A DNA stretch of 47,063 nt from Prevotella sp. (GTDB lineage: Bacteria > Bacteroidota > Bacteroidia > Bacteroidales > Bacteroidaceae), in the NCBI GenBank assembly GCA_022486815.1, contig JAKVJW010000022.1, positions 1-47,063 on the forward strand. Direction: 5' to 3'. The notes under the pieces were generated by a model that was not told the DNA's origin, ran no database searches, and saw only the letters and a list, made by a program, of their open reading frames with translations. This document shows positions 27,440 through 36,588 of the stretch, piece by piece; positions within the stretch are counted from its first letter, which is position 1, and every line of letters starts with the position of its first letter. The position numbers and the translations under genes were made by a program.

Positions 27440-29146
27440 CTACTTTTCTCCCTCCTTTATCTTTTGTAAATAGGCTAACTCTCCTATTGCAAAATCTGTA
27501 TTATCAGGATCATCAAGCATTTTCTTCAGCAGAGACTCCGCCTCATCATAATGCTGCAAGTCAATATAGACATAAGCCTTACGGCGCTTCAGAAAGTTTA
27601 TAAACGAACTGGCAGCTATATCTTCTTGTCCATTGACAGCTATATTGTTCTCCACATTTTCCAAAAGGCCATCGATAAAACTAATAGCCCGAAAATCATG
27701 GCCATTGACCAGACTGTTCACCAGTTCTTCTGTATAGGTCACCCTATGAAGTGGAAACACAATATCCAGATAATAATAGGCCAGACGGTACAAATTGAGT
27801 TCACAATAGCAGAAACCTATCAGATAACATACTTCATAAAAAAGATTCTTCTCTGCCGGTTTCAGTTCTTCATAGACAGACTGCTCATAATTAAAGGCAT
27901 CGAGCAGATATTGTAAAGCCTCATAAAAACAATGGTTCAAGAATAATCGTTTTCCTCGGAACAGCAAATAGGCCAACTTCGGCTGAGAACTTTCACACAT
28001 CAGTTTCTGTTCTTCCGTCATCTCTTTTTCCTGACCTCTCTTACGTTTTTGTAAGGCATCCTCCCACATCAAATGAAATTCAGCCAGACGTTCTTTAGGA
28101 CAAGTAAGATCATAAGCAGCCAGGATACTTACTACTTTAGACTTCGTAAGTTCACTTCCTACTGGTATATGATGATTCACCGACAGAGGTATCAAGGTCA
28201 TCGTAATGCGATAATAGACTGTACGCCCTGTCGTCTTTTCTGAATTTAAATAAAATTCCATTGTGCGGTTGAAAGGCCCGTTGAGATCAACGTACTGTAA
28301 TTCCATAGAGGCCTCTTCACGTATCTGTTTTCCATTTTCGATCAACAGACTACTGACATCATAGTTATATATTTTCTTCGTATCGTCCAGAGGTTGTGTG
28401 TTCACGGATAATTTCAAACTGACAGGTTCAAACTGCTTTACGCCAAAAAGCGTATTCAAGAGTTTATCAATAGTGATTTTCGTATCCACTTCCCCCCTCC
28501 AGGAAGGCCCGGACTTCTGATGCATCATCTCTTGTTCATGTAGAAGGAATAATTCTCTTCCCCATTCTGCAGAATTCGTTTCAAAGTCCTTCTGTTCGGC
28601 CCCCTGACTATCCTTTTCCAACTCTCTGAAACGCTTGACAAATGTGTTTTGCCAACGGAACATATCAAGCATCTCTCGTTCCAGTATCTCAACCGCATTC
28701 TTTACAGTCAGAAGCAAGCCGGAAACGATATGCATATCCACGAAATTCTGATCCGTATTCAGGGTGTAGACTATACGACACGTCTCAGAACTGAAAGAGC
28801 ACTGATTACTAAGGCTTCTTACCAAAGCAATATGATCAAGAGATACGGAGAAAAAGAAAGGAAAGGTCAAACGAATATATGGTGTTCCCTTTTCTACCCG
28901 AATACAGAAATGCCCGGTCTGATAATCATAATGGTAAAGAACTCCATTGTGATCCTTCTCATTCTCTATCCTGTATTTACAATTGAATTTTTTCAATACC
29001 ATCTTAACCAGCATCGTATTAAAAGCGAAATCATAGTCATGCAATGCCCTACCCGAATCAAGATGATTTCTTAACGCCGGAATAATGACAAAAGCAATAA
29101 TAAAGACTATCGCCCAAAGAACTACTATGATGATGATATCTCTCAT
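27440..29146 (-). CDS. Membrane-anchored protein of unknown function with TPR-like C terminus
   Basis: No family could be assigned to this 568-residue protein. An N-terminal helix (about 4-25, IIIIVVLWAIVFIIAFVII) anchors it with no signal-peptidase site evident. The next 150 residues look alpha/beta and mention no catalytic motif. A segment rich in K, E and Q (about 370-395, LQKRKRGQEKEMTEEQ) looks like a flexible linker or coiled coil. From about 400 on, helices such as NHCFYEALQYLLDAFNYEQ, CYCELNLYRLAYYYLDIVF and AYVYIDLQHYDEAESLLKK fit tetratricopeptide repeats, suggesting a protein-binding scaffold. It sits between dnaG (89 nt upstream) and cls (60 nt downstream) on the same strand. The frame is long, uninterrupted and normal in composition, so it is a real gene. 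Confidence 0.8.
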   Translation of the reverse strand: MRDIIIIVVLWAIVFIIAFVIIPALRNHLDSGRALHDYDFAFNTMLVKMVLKKFNCKYRIENEKDHNGVLYHYDYQTGHFCIRVEKGTPYIRLTFPFFFSVSLDHIALVRSLSNQCSFSSETCRIVYTLNTDQNFVDMHIVSGLLLTVKNAVEILEREMLDMFRWQNTFVKRFRELEKDSQGAEQKDFETNSAEWGRELFLLHEQEMMHQKSGPSWRGEVDTKITIDKLLNTLFGVKQFEPVSLKLSVNTQPLDDTKKIYNYDVSSLLIENGKQIREEASMELQYVDLNGPFNRTMEFYLNSEKTTGRTVYYRITMTLIPLSVNHHIPVGSELTKSKVVSILAAYDLTCPKERLAEFHLMWEDALQKRKRGQEKEMTEEQKLMCESSQPKLAYLLFRGKRLFLNHCFYEALQYLLDAFNYEQSVYEELKPAEKNLFYEVCYLIGFCYCELNLYRLAYYYLDIVFPLHRVTYTEELVNSLVNGHDFRAISFIDGLLENVENNIAVNGQEDIAASSFINFLKRRKAYVYIDLQHYDEAESLLKKMLDDPDNTDFAIGELAYLQKIKEGEK

Positions 29147-29235
29147 TGATTTTAATTAATAATTCCTATATACGCTCTCCTGTTTATTTCCATTCTTCTT
29201 ATCGAGAATAACCATGCTTAACCAGGAACACCTTT

Positions 29236-31176
29236 TTATACGATGATATTACTTCCAAGCATCTTCGCCATCTGGTTACGCACAGTCTGCATACTTTGGT
29301 ATTCCTGGATCATGGTTTTCATCTCCAAGTCATTACCACCACTTGCAACAATTTTAGTTCTCAATTCATCTAAATGATGCTCTACATAATCCAGCCGGAA
29401 ATTGAGAATCAACGTAAGCACATCATGCGCAAGTTTAGCTGGTTCGTCTTTTATTTTCAAACTCTTTGAAAGATGAAAACGGTCTGTGCACATTCCTGCT
29501 GACAGTTGACTGATTTTCGGATTCGGATGGTTGATAAAATAACTTTCGCTCTCAAAACCAGAAACATTCAAATGCTCCACGCATTCATGGAGAATCTGAT
29601 TATACAGATCATCAGAAAAAGCAAGTTGGTCAGAACTGAGATCAGCATCTATATATTGTGCTACTGGCAGCATCACATCTTTACCATCATGGTCTTGAAC
29701 GGTAATCTTATCACTTCCATGCCGGATAACCAACTGGATGAGCAATTCTTCCACTTCATTTTTCTGACTCACAGCCACCGGCTCTGCTATAGAAGGCTGA
29801 ATCGCTGGCGCTACAGAATGCTGGTCAATACCTGCCGCACGCCGGTCAGCCTTTTCCTGTTCACTTTTTCCATTGCGGATAAACTGGTTCATTTGTCGGA
29901 TCAGTGTGGCTTCATTAAGCCCAAGCCGGGCTGAACAAAGATGGATGTAAGTAGCCCTGACAATCTGGTCTGTAATGACAGAAACACTCTGTACGATTGA
30001 GTTTATTGCCTCCGACCGCTTAATAGGATCAGAAACACCATTAAGAAGAATACGGATCTTAAACTCGATAAAATCTTCTTGATGATCCTCTACATACTTC
30101 TTGAAGTCTGCTACCGTATGGTTACGCGCAAAACTATCGGGATCATTCCCGTCAGGAAGAAGAAGAACCTTAATGTTCATTCCCTCTTTCAGCAGCATAT
30201 CCGTACCCCGGAGGGCTGCATGAATGCCGGCTGCATCACCATCATAGAGCAAGACTATATTATTTGTAAAACGATGAAGGAGACGTATCTGGTATACACT
30301 CAATGCCGTTCCGGAATTCGCTACCACATTTTCAATACCGCTCTGATGCATACTGATCACATCAGTATAGCCTTCCACCATATAGACCAGATTCTCCTTG
30401 GCTATAGCCTTCTTTGCCTGATAGATACCATAGAGTTCCTTCTCTTTATGATAAATCGGACTGTCCGGGGAATTTACATATTTCTGATTGACCCCCTTCG
30501 TACGCTTGTCGAGGACACGGCCACCAAAAGCAACGACTTTTCCACTGACACTGATCCATGGAAAGATAGCACGTCCTGCAAACCGGTCCACTAAACGCCC
30601 ATCATGAGTTTCATAGCAAAGACCCGTTTTCTTGAGGAAGTCAGACTGATATCCGGCCTTGATTGCTTCCGAAGACATCGCATCATGCTGGGAAAGAGCA
30701 AAGCCCAACTGGAATTTTGTGATGATATCATCTCTGAAACCACGATTACGGAAATAAGTCATTCCGGCAGCTATGCCATCTGCATCCTGATGAAGAATAT
30801 CCTGAAAATATTTTGCTGCCCATTCATTCACGATAAACATGGATTCACGCTCGCTCTCCTCCTTCTTCTCCTCCAGAGTCAATTCCTTCTCATGAATCTC
30901 AATATTATACTTTCTGGCCAGCCATCTCAAAGCTTCAGGATAGGTCATCTGTTCCAGTTCCATCAGGAAATTAACAGCATTTCCACCCTTTCCACAAGTA
31001 AAACAATGACATATTCCCCTACTCGGAGAAACAGAAAAAGACGGATGGGTATCATTATGAAAAGGACAAAGACCAACATAATTGACACCCCGTTTCTTAA
31101 GTGTCACAAATTCAGAAACTACATCTACAATATTTGTAGCCGACATAATTTTATCAACCGTTGCTCTATCTATCAT
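29236..31176 (-). CDS. dnaG: DNA primase
   Basis: This enzyme makes RNA primers at the replication fork. The 646-residue product begins with the CHC2 zinc finger: Cys37, His40, Cys58 and Cys61. The catalytic TOPRIM domain follows, with Glu268 in MVEGYTD, the conserved ANSGTALS and the acidic LLYDGDAAG. The C-terminal third (about 430-646) should be the helicase-binding region and is the least conserved part, as usual. The zinc site and metal-binding acids are intact. The gene is read leftward and followed by two more genes on the same strand; etfB diverges across a 314-nt gap. Confidence 0.96.
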   Translation of the reverse strand: MIDRATVDKIMSATNIVDVVSEFVTLKKRGVNYVGLCPFHNDTHPSFSVSPSRGICHCFTCGKGGNAVNFLMELEQMTYPEALRWLARKYNIEIHEKELTLEEKKEESERESMFIVNEWAAKYFQDILHQDADGIAAGMTYFRNRGFRDDIITKFQLGFALSQHDAMSSEAIKAGYQSDFLKKTGLCYETHDGRLVDRFAGRAIFPWISVSGKVVAFGGRVLDKRTKGVNQKYVNSPDSPIYHKEKELYGIYQAKKAIAKENLVYMVEGYTDVISMHQSGIENVVANSGTALSVYQIRLLHRFTNNIVLLYDGDAAGIHAALRGTDMLLKEGMNIKVLLLPDGNDPDSFARNHTVADFKKYVEDHQEDFIEFKIRILLNGVSDPIKRSEAINSIVQSVSVITDQIVRATYIHLCSARLGLNEATLIRQMNQFIRNGKSEQEKADRRAAGIDQHSVAPAIQPSIAEPVAVSQKNEVEELLIQLVIRHGSDKITVQDHDGKDVMLPVAQYIDADLSSDQLAFSDDLYNQILHECVEHLNVSGFESESYFINHPNPKISQLSAGMCTDRFHLSKSLKIKDEPAKLAHDVLTLILNFRLDYVEHHLDELRTKIVASGGNDLEMKTMIQEYQSMQTVRNQMAKMLGSNIIV

Positions 31177-31357
31177 ACTGTTCTATCTACCCTTTTTTTT
31201 AAATAATCCTTGTCCATTCCGTTTTTCATACATGTCTGCTTTGTTAAGATGATTATGCAAATATACGAACTTTTTTCAGATTGTATGACAACGATTTATT
31301 TTTTCACCGGTCCGTTCATGCTTTTTAAGACAAAATGAAGTTAAAGGAACCAGTTAT

Positions 31358-31381
31358 TGCACAAACTGCTCTTTTTGTGCA
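31358..31381. promoter_or_regulatory. Operator-like inverted repeat upstream of the etf promoter
   Basis: TGCACAAA (31358-31365) and TTTGTGCA (31374-31381) are perfect complements with 8 nt between them. Their outer ends extend the theme ATTGCAC (31356-31362), with a further GTGCAAT at 31398-31404. The site ends 37 nt before the -33 element, a spacing that suits an activator. No regulator can be named. Confidence 0.4.
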
Positions 31382-31418
31382 CATTGCAAATGGAAACGTG
31401 CAATTTTCAATCATTTTA

Positions 31419-31450
31419 TTTGCCCAACAAGCAAAAAATTAGTAATTTTG
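31419..31450 (+). promoter_or_regulatory. etfB-etfA-acyl-CoA dehydrogenase promoter
   Basis: TTTG (31419-31422), 20 nt, then TAATTTTG (31443-31450) is a full match to the Bacteroidetes -33/-7 consensus. The predicted leader is about 35 nt. Confidence 0.75.
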
Positions 31451-31490
31451 CGCCGAATTTCGAAATTAATTTATTTATACATAACAATTT

Positions 31491-32360
31491 ATGAAGTTGA
31501 AAATCGTTGTACTTGCCAAGCAAGTACCTGACACAAGAAATGTGGGAAAGGACGCTATGACAGCTGAAGGGACTGTCAACCGTGCAGCCCTGCCTGCCAT
31601 CTTCAATCCGGAAGATTTGAATGCTCTGGAGCAAGCTCTACGCATAAAAGATCAGAATCCGGGCTCTACGGTTGGTATTCTTACTATGGGCCCTCCACGT
31701 GCCGGTGAGATTATTCGACAGGGCCTTTACCGTGGCACAGATACAGGTTGGTTGTTGACTGACCGGCTCTTTGCCGGTGCTGACACATTAGCTACATCCT
31801 ATGCATTATCTATGGGTATTCGCAAGATAGGAGATGTGGACATTGTCATCGGAGGCCGGCAAGCCATTGATGGTGACACAGCTCAAGTAGGCCCTCAGGT
31901 GGCTCAGAAACTGGGACTGAACCAGGTAACTTATGCCGAAGAGATCATAAAGATAGAAAATAAAAAAGCCACGATTCGCCGTCATATTGACGGGGGTGTA
32001 GAAACAGTGGAAGCCCCATTGCCATTACTCGTAACCGTCAATGGTACAGCTGCAGCATGCCGTCCATGCAACGCCAAACTCGTTATGAAATACAAGTATG
32101 CATCCTGTCCTATGGAACGCAAGGGAGATGAACCATGGACAGAACTTTATAAGACACGTCCATACCTGACCCTGAATCAATGGAGTGTAGCAGACGTATG
32201 TGGAGACTGTGAGCAATGTGGTCTGAGTGGCTCTCCTACGAAAGTAAAAGCCGTACAGAACATTATATTCCATGCAAAGGAAAGCAAGACCCTAACTCCT
32301 TCCGACGAAGATGTTGACAATCTGATGAAAGAGTTGATTTCAGAGAAAATTATCGGTTAA
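31491..32360 (+). CDS. etfB: Electron transfer flavoprotein, beta subunit
   Basis: This 289-residue subunit of the cytoplasmic ETF dimer binds AMP (or a second FAD in bifurcating types) and docks the dehydrogenase. The N terminus KIVVLAKQVPDTRN, the segment EDLNALEQALRIKDQ, and GRQAIDGDTAQVGPQVAQKL are characteristic. The C terminus has a four-cysteine cluster (CRPCNAK, then CGDCEQCG) that may bind metal; this is unusual in ordinary ETF beta and deserves note. It is the first gene of a three-gene operon with etfA (21 nt away) and an acyl-CoA dehydrogenase. It passes electrons between the dehydrogenase and a partner not encoded here. Confidence 0.93.
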   Translation: MKLKIVVLAKQVPDTRNVGKDAMTAEGTVNRAALPAIFNPEDLNALEQALRIKDQNPGSTVGILTMGPPRAGEIIRQGLYRGTDTGWLLTDRLFAGADTLATSYALSMGIRKIGDVDIVIGGRQAIDGDTAQVGPQVAQKLGLNQVTYAEEIIKIENKKATIRRHIDGGVETVEAPLPLLVTVNGTAAACRPCNAKLVMKYKYASCPMERKGDEPWTELYKTRPYLTLNQWSVADVCGDCEQCGLSGSPTKVKAVQNIIFHAKESKTLTPSDEDVDNLMKELISEKIIG

Positions 32361-32381
32361 ATACAGTAGTACAAGAAATTT

Positions 32382-33404
32382 ATGAATAACATTTTTGTAT
32401 ATTGCGAGGTTGAAGGCACTACCGTTGCCGAGGTATCTCAAGAGTTACTCTCCAAAGGCCGCAAACTGGCTAATCAACTGGGAGTGGAACTCGAAGCCGT
32501 TGTAGCCGGAACCGGCATTAAGGGTAAGATAGAAGATCAAATCTTACCTTACGGCGTTGATCATCTGTTTGTTTTTGATGCAGAAGGACTTTTCCCTTAT
32601 ACATCCGCTCCTCATACAGATATTCTTGTCAATCTATTTAAAGAAGAAAAACCGCAGATTGCCCTTATGGGAGCTACTGTTATCGGACGTGATCTGGGTC
32701 CCAGGGTATCTTCTTCCCTGACCTCCGGTCTGACAGCAGACTGTACCCAATTGGAAATCGGATCATACGATGATCGGAAAACCGGTAAACATTATGACAA
32801 TCTACTCTATCAGATGCGCCCGGCTTTCGGTGGCAACATTGTTGCAACAATCGTCAACCCTGACCATCGCCCACAAATGGCAACGGTTCGTAGTGGCGTA
32901 ATGCAGAAAGTGCTTTACAAAGGCAAAGCCAAAGGTGAGGTTTCTTACCCGGAAGTAGCTAAATATGTCCCGGAAACAGACTTTGTTGTAAAGGTCCTTG
33001 ACCGTGAAGTAAAAGCAGCCAACTGCAATCTGAAGAGTGCTCCTATTATTGTAGCCGGAGGTTATGGTATGGGAAGCAAAGACGGTTTCGATATGCTTTA
33101 TGAACTAGCTGATGAACTTCACGCTGAAGTTGGTGCTTCCCGTGCTGCCGTCGATTCCGGATGGATTGATTCCAGCCGCCAGATTGGTCAGACAGGTGCC
33201 ACGGTTCATCCAAAGGTTTATATTGCCTGTGGAATATCCGGCCAGATCCAGCATATCGTCGGTATGCAGGACGCTGGAATCATCATCTCAGTCAACTCTG
33301 ACCCGGACGCACCAATCAACAAGATTGCTGACTACGTCATCGTAGGTACCGTCGAGGATGTTGTACCTAAACTTATCAAGCATTACAAACAGAATACCAA
33401 GTAA
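32382..33404 (+). CDS. etfA: Electron transfer flavoprotein, alpha subunit
   Basis: This 340-residue FAD-carrying subunit of ETF has an N-terminal domain (about 1-190, with MGATVIGRDLGPRVSSSL) and the C-terminal FAD-binding domain with GASRAAVDSGWI, RQIGQTGATVHPKVYIACG, and GISGQIQHIVGMQ...NSDPDAPI. The FAD-contact motifs are complete. It is encoded between etfB and the dehydrogenase, with only 3 nt to the latter, so the three products are probably made in fixed ratio. Whether this ETF only relays electrons or bifurcates them cannot be settled by eye. Confidence 0.95.
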   Translation: MNNIFVYCEVEGTTVAEVSQELLSKGRKLANQLGVELEAVVAGTGIKGKIEDQILPYGVDHLFVFDAEGLFPYTSAPHTDILVNLFKEEKPQIALMGATVIGRDLGPRVSSSLTSGLTADCTQLEIGSYDDRKTGKHYDNLLYQMRPAFGGNIVATIVNPDHRPQMATVRSGVMQKVLYKGKAKGEVSYPEVAKYVPETDFVVKVLDREVKAANCNLKSAPIIVAGGYGMGSKDGFDMLYELADELHAEVGASRAAVDSGWIDSSRQIGQTGATVHPKVYIACGISGQIQHIVGMQDAGIIISVNSDPDAPINKIADYVIVGTVEDVVPKLIKHYKQNTK

Positions 33405-33407
33405 ACT

Positions 33408-35147
33408 ATGGCAAACTATTATAGTGACCATCCAGAGATTGCATTTCAATTAAGCAACCCTCTGATGAAACATATCGTTGAGCTCAGAGAGCGCAACTTT
33501 GTTGAAAAAGATAAATATGCTGAAGCTCCCGTCAATTACGAGGATGCTCTTGAAAATTACAAACGGGTACTTGACATCATTGGCGATCTGTCTGCTAATG
33601 TCATCCAGCCAAATGCTGAATCCATTGACCTTGAAGGTCCTCACCTTGAAAATGGCCGTATGAAATATGCCAGTAAGACTTATGAGGATCTTGACGTTAC
33701 TCGTCGTGCAGGCCTTTGGGGTGTTACTATGCCACGTCAATATGGAGGCCTCAACTTCCCAATGTCAATCTTTTCCATGATGTCAGAGGTCGTGGCTGCT
33801 GCTGACGCAGGTTTCCAGAATATCTGGAGCCTTCAAAGTTGTATTGACACCCTCTATGAATTTGGTTCTGACGAACAAAAGGCTAAATACATTCCACGAG
33901 TTTGCAATGGCGAGACCATGAGTATGGACCTTACCGAGCCAGACGCTGGTTCGGACTTGCAGCATGTCATGCTGAAAGCTACATTCGATGAAAAAGAAAA
34001 CTGCTGGCGTCTGAATGGTGTAAAGCGCTTTATTACGAATGGTGATTCTGATATTCATCTCGTATTGGCCCGTTCAGAAGAAGGCACACACGATGGACGT
34101 GGGTTATCCATGTTTATTTATGATAAGCAGAATGGCGGTGTAGACGTCCGTCACATCGAAAACAAACTCGGTATTCATGGGTCACCTACCTGCGAGCTGG
34201 TCTATAAAAACGCAAAGGCTGAACTTTGCGGCAGCACTCGTTTAGGACTGATCAAATACGTTATGGCCTTAATGAATGGTGCACGTCTGGGAATTGGTGC
34301 CCAGAGTGTAGGTGTAGCACAAGAAGCTTACAACTTGGCCGTAGCTTATGCAAAAGAGCGCGAACAGTTTGGAAAGAAGATTATCTTTTTCCCTGCTGTC
34401 TATGATATGCTATCACGCATGAAAGCCAAACTTGATGGTGGTCGTGCGCTGCTCTACGAAACAGCCCGCTATGTGGACGTATACAAAGCACTCGAAGAGA
34501 TCTCCAATAATCGTCAGCTTACTCCGGAAGAACGCAAAGAAATGAAAAAGTACAGTCGTATGGCTGATGCTATCACGCCTCTTTGCAAAGGGATGAATTC
34601 TGAATATGCCAATCAGGCTGCCTATGATGCTATTTCCATCCACGGCGGTTCCGGGTTCATTATGGAATATGAAGCACAACGTCTCTATCGTGATGCACGT
34701 ATCTTCTCTATTTATGAAGGAACGACCCAATTACAAGTTGTCGCTGCTATTCGCTATGTAACGAATGGAACTTATCTTAAGATTATCGATGAGATGCTTG
34801 AGCATGAGGTAGCCGAAGATTTGAAGCCTTTGCAGGAACGTGTACGGGAAATGACAGTTCTCTACAAGCAATCTATCGAATATGTCAAGAATGCTGATAA
34901 TCAGGAGATGCACGATTTTCTTGCCCATCGTCTTTGTGATATGACAGGTGATATCCTGGTTTCATTATTACTTCTGGATGATGCGACTCGGAATGAAGAT
35001 CTTTTCGGACGTAGTGCAAAGATATTTGTTTTTGCAGCTAAAGAGAAGGTTGTAGGGCATGCAGATTACATTCAAAACTTCATCGCCGAAGATCTGAAGG
35101 ATTTTCAAGTAGAAAAAGAAAATGCTCAAGAAGAAACAGAAAAATAA
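33408..35147 (+). CDS. Acyl-CoA dehydrogenase with C-terminal extension
   Basis: This flavoenzyme oxidises acyl-CoA (or reduces enoyl-CoA) and exchanges electrons with the ETF encoded just upstream. The 579-residue protein shows MSMDLTEPDAGSDL, NGVKRFITNGD, and RLGIGAQSVGVAQEAYNLAVAYAKEREQFG split across the usual middle and C-terminal domains. The probable catalytic base is Glu437 in YEGTTQLQ. Typical short-chain enzymes have about 380 residues; here a helical insertion (about 360-385) and a C-terminal extension (about 455-579) make it long, as in the larger acyl-CoA dehydrogenase subfamily. The genomic link to etfBA supports a butyryl-CoA-type or related role, but the substrate is not determined. 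The C terminus is charged and probably flexible. Confidence 0.92.
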   Translation: MANYYSDHPEIAFQLSNPLMKHIVELRERNFVEKDKYAEAPVNYEDALENYKRVLDIIGDLSANVIQPNAESIDLEGPHLENGRMKYASKTYEDLDVTRRAGLWGVTMPRQYGGLNFPMSIFSMMSEVVAAADAGFQNIWSLQSCIDTLYEFGSDEQKAKYIPRVCNGETMSMDLTEPDAGSDLQHVMLKATFDEKENCWRLNGVKRFITNGDSDIHLVLARSEEGTHDGRGLSMFIYDKQNGGVDVRHIENKLGIHGSPTCELVYKNAKAELCGSTRLGLIKYVMALMNGARLGIGAQSVGVAQEAYNLAVAYAKEREQFGKKIIFFPAVYDMLSRMKAKLDGGRALLYETARYVDVYKALEEISNNRQLTPEERKEMKKYSRMADAITPLCKGMNSEYANQAAYDAISIHGGSGFIMEYEAQRLYRDARIFSIYEGTTQLQVVAAIRYVTNGTYLKIIDEMLEHEVAEDLKPLQERVREMTVLYKQSIEYVKNADNQEMHDFLAHRLCDMTGDILVSLLLLDDATRNEDLFGRSAKIFVFAAKEKVVGHADYIQNFIAEDLKDFQVEKENAQEETEK

Positions 35148-35170
35148 ACTGCAATCATATAAACAAAATG

Positions 35171-35205
35171 AAAGGCATCCGTTAACAAGGATGCCTTTCT
35201 TATTA
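35171..35205 (+). terminator. Terminator of the etf operon
   Basis: Perfect 10-bp arms AAAGGCATCC (35171-35180) and GGATGCCTTT (35189-35198), an 8-nt loop, then a T-rich tail. Confidence 0.85.
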
Positions 35206-35261
35206 TTCTCTCAACCCTTTGAAAAAACTTTAATCTAATAATTTTTTTCGTACCGGTTTGT

Positions 35262-36422
35262 TCATTGTGCAGGAAACTGCTGATAAATCGTGAGATCATA
35301 TTCTCTGGCAACGGAATAAATATATTCCATAATATCAGCAAGATTCTCCTCATAATTTTTCCACTCCTTTGTTTTCAAGAAAAAATAAAATTCGACAGGA
35401 ACACCACCTTGAGTTGCTGCCAGTTCACGAACCATTATCAGCATTTTACTATTCACATCCTCACGGTTTATTAAATAATCTTCCATGGCATGACGGAACT
35501 TTCCTATATTCGTTATCTTCTTATCGTCATCTTCAAACTTAATACTACGAAAATCGAAATATATCGCTCTTTTGACACGACGCCCAGGACTTTTCTCCAT
35601 CCCTATCCAGTTCTGAAAACTCCCATTAATTAAAGCCTGAGGAGAAATTGTAACCATCGTATTATCAAAGTTCTGGACTTTCACAGTAGAAAGGGACATT
35701 TCTTTTACGACCCCATCAACAGTAGTGTTTGGAACCGTTATCCAGTCTCCCACATGAAGCATATTATTACTAGTAAGGCGGATTCCGGACACAAGGCCTT
35801 CAATGGTATCCTTGAAGACTAACATAAGTACAGCCGAAGTTGCTCCTAATCCTGCAAAGAGAGCCATCGGACTCCTGTTGACTAATATGGCTACGATCAC
35901 TACAATGGCTACAAAAACCATCAATATCTTCAATACTCCGCAAAACGTCTTTAAATATTGCCGGACCGAAGACCGATGACTGATCGTATCAAGCTGGTTG
36001 AAAGAATCTATGAATACAACCGCTGTTCTTGTGGTCATGACAACAATATAGATGGCTGTCAGACGAACCAAAATCAAACGGATAGAAGGAAACTGATAGA
36101 ACACCATCGGTAAAAGTTTCCAAACGACAATGGCAGGAACGATTTTGCACGCGCTGTATAAGACCTCCTTATTAAATAAGACGGAATCCCACGTGACTGT
36201 CGTCTTCTTAGTGATGCTCATAATCAGAGGGACAAGGGTCTTTCGACAGATTATATAGAACAACCATGCCAGGAATATGGTCACAAGGATAAGAAGCACG
36301 TGCCGTAGAATCGGAACAGCGGGACCTTGAATTCCTGTCAAGGAAATCGTTTGCTCTACAAAAATTCTGATCTTTTCTAACCAGATATGAGAACTGACTA
36401 ATTTATGAATTTGCAAGGCCAT
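35262..36422 (-). CDS. MscS-family mechanosensitive ion channel
   Basis: This 386-residue inner-membrane protein has four to five helices in its first 215 residues (for example HVLLILVTIFLAWLFYIIC and ILMVFVAIVVIVAILV) and the MscS pore/beta domain after them (ALFAGLGATSAVLMLVFKDTIEGLVSGI, then VGDWITVPNTTVDGVVKEM). The C-terminal half holds the cytoplasmic cage domain. It opens on membrane tension to release solutes in hypo-osmotic shock. The frame begins at a TTG (36428), but ATG 36420-36422 (MALQIHK) is the natural start. It converges with the etf operon, sharing its terminator region. Confidence 0.92.
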   Translation of the reverse strand: MALQIHKLVSSHIWLEKIRIFVEQTISLTGIQGPAVPILRHVLLILVTIFLAWLFYIICRKTLVPLIMSITKKTTVTWDSVLFNKEVLYSACKIVPAIVVWKLLPMVFYQFPSIRLILVRLTAIYIVVMTTRTAVVFIDSFNQLDTISHRSSVRQYLKTFCGVLKILMVFVAIVVIVAILVNRSPMALFAGLGATSAVLMLVFKDTIEGLVSGIRLTSNNMLHVGDWITVPNTTVDGVVKEMSLSTVKVQNFDNTMVTISPQALINGSFQNWIGMEKSPGRRVKRAIYFDFRSIKFEDDDKKITNIGKFRHAMEDYLINREDVNSKMLIMVRELAATQGGVPVEFYFFLKTKEWKNYEENLADIMEYIYSVAREYDLTIYQQFPAQ

Positions 36423-36588
36423 AGGCAAAAATTAAGAATAAAACATTTAAGATCGCTAAGAACTTTGAGAACAGGAATAGACCCCTGCTCACACTCAACA
36501 GAGATTTTTAAGGTAATAGAATATCAAAGAACAGAAGATACAGAGAGCCTGACAACAGAAAAGAGAACAGACCTCCCTAACTATTAAA

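Larger units (their letters stand above)
31177..31490. other. 314-nt divergent dnaG/etfB control region
   Basis: No gene is present. On the dnaG side is a - strand -7 element TATATTTG (complement of 31258-31265), 82 nt before the start codon. On the etf side are the promoter at 31419-31450 and, upstream of it, repeated TTGCAC half-sites, including the inverted repeat TGCACAAA/TTTGTGCA (31358-31365, 31374-31381). Confidence 0.6.

Noticed and set aside
30604..31206. 200-codon + strand frame opposite dnaG
   Set aside because: It is antisense to the zinc-finger and N-terminal region of a complete DnaG, and its translation has no recognisable domain.
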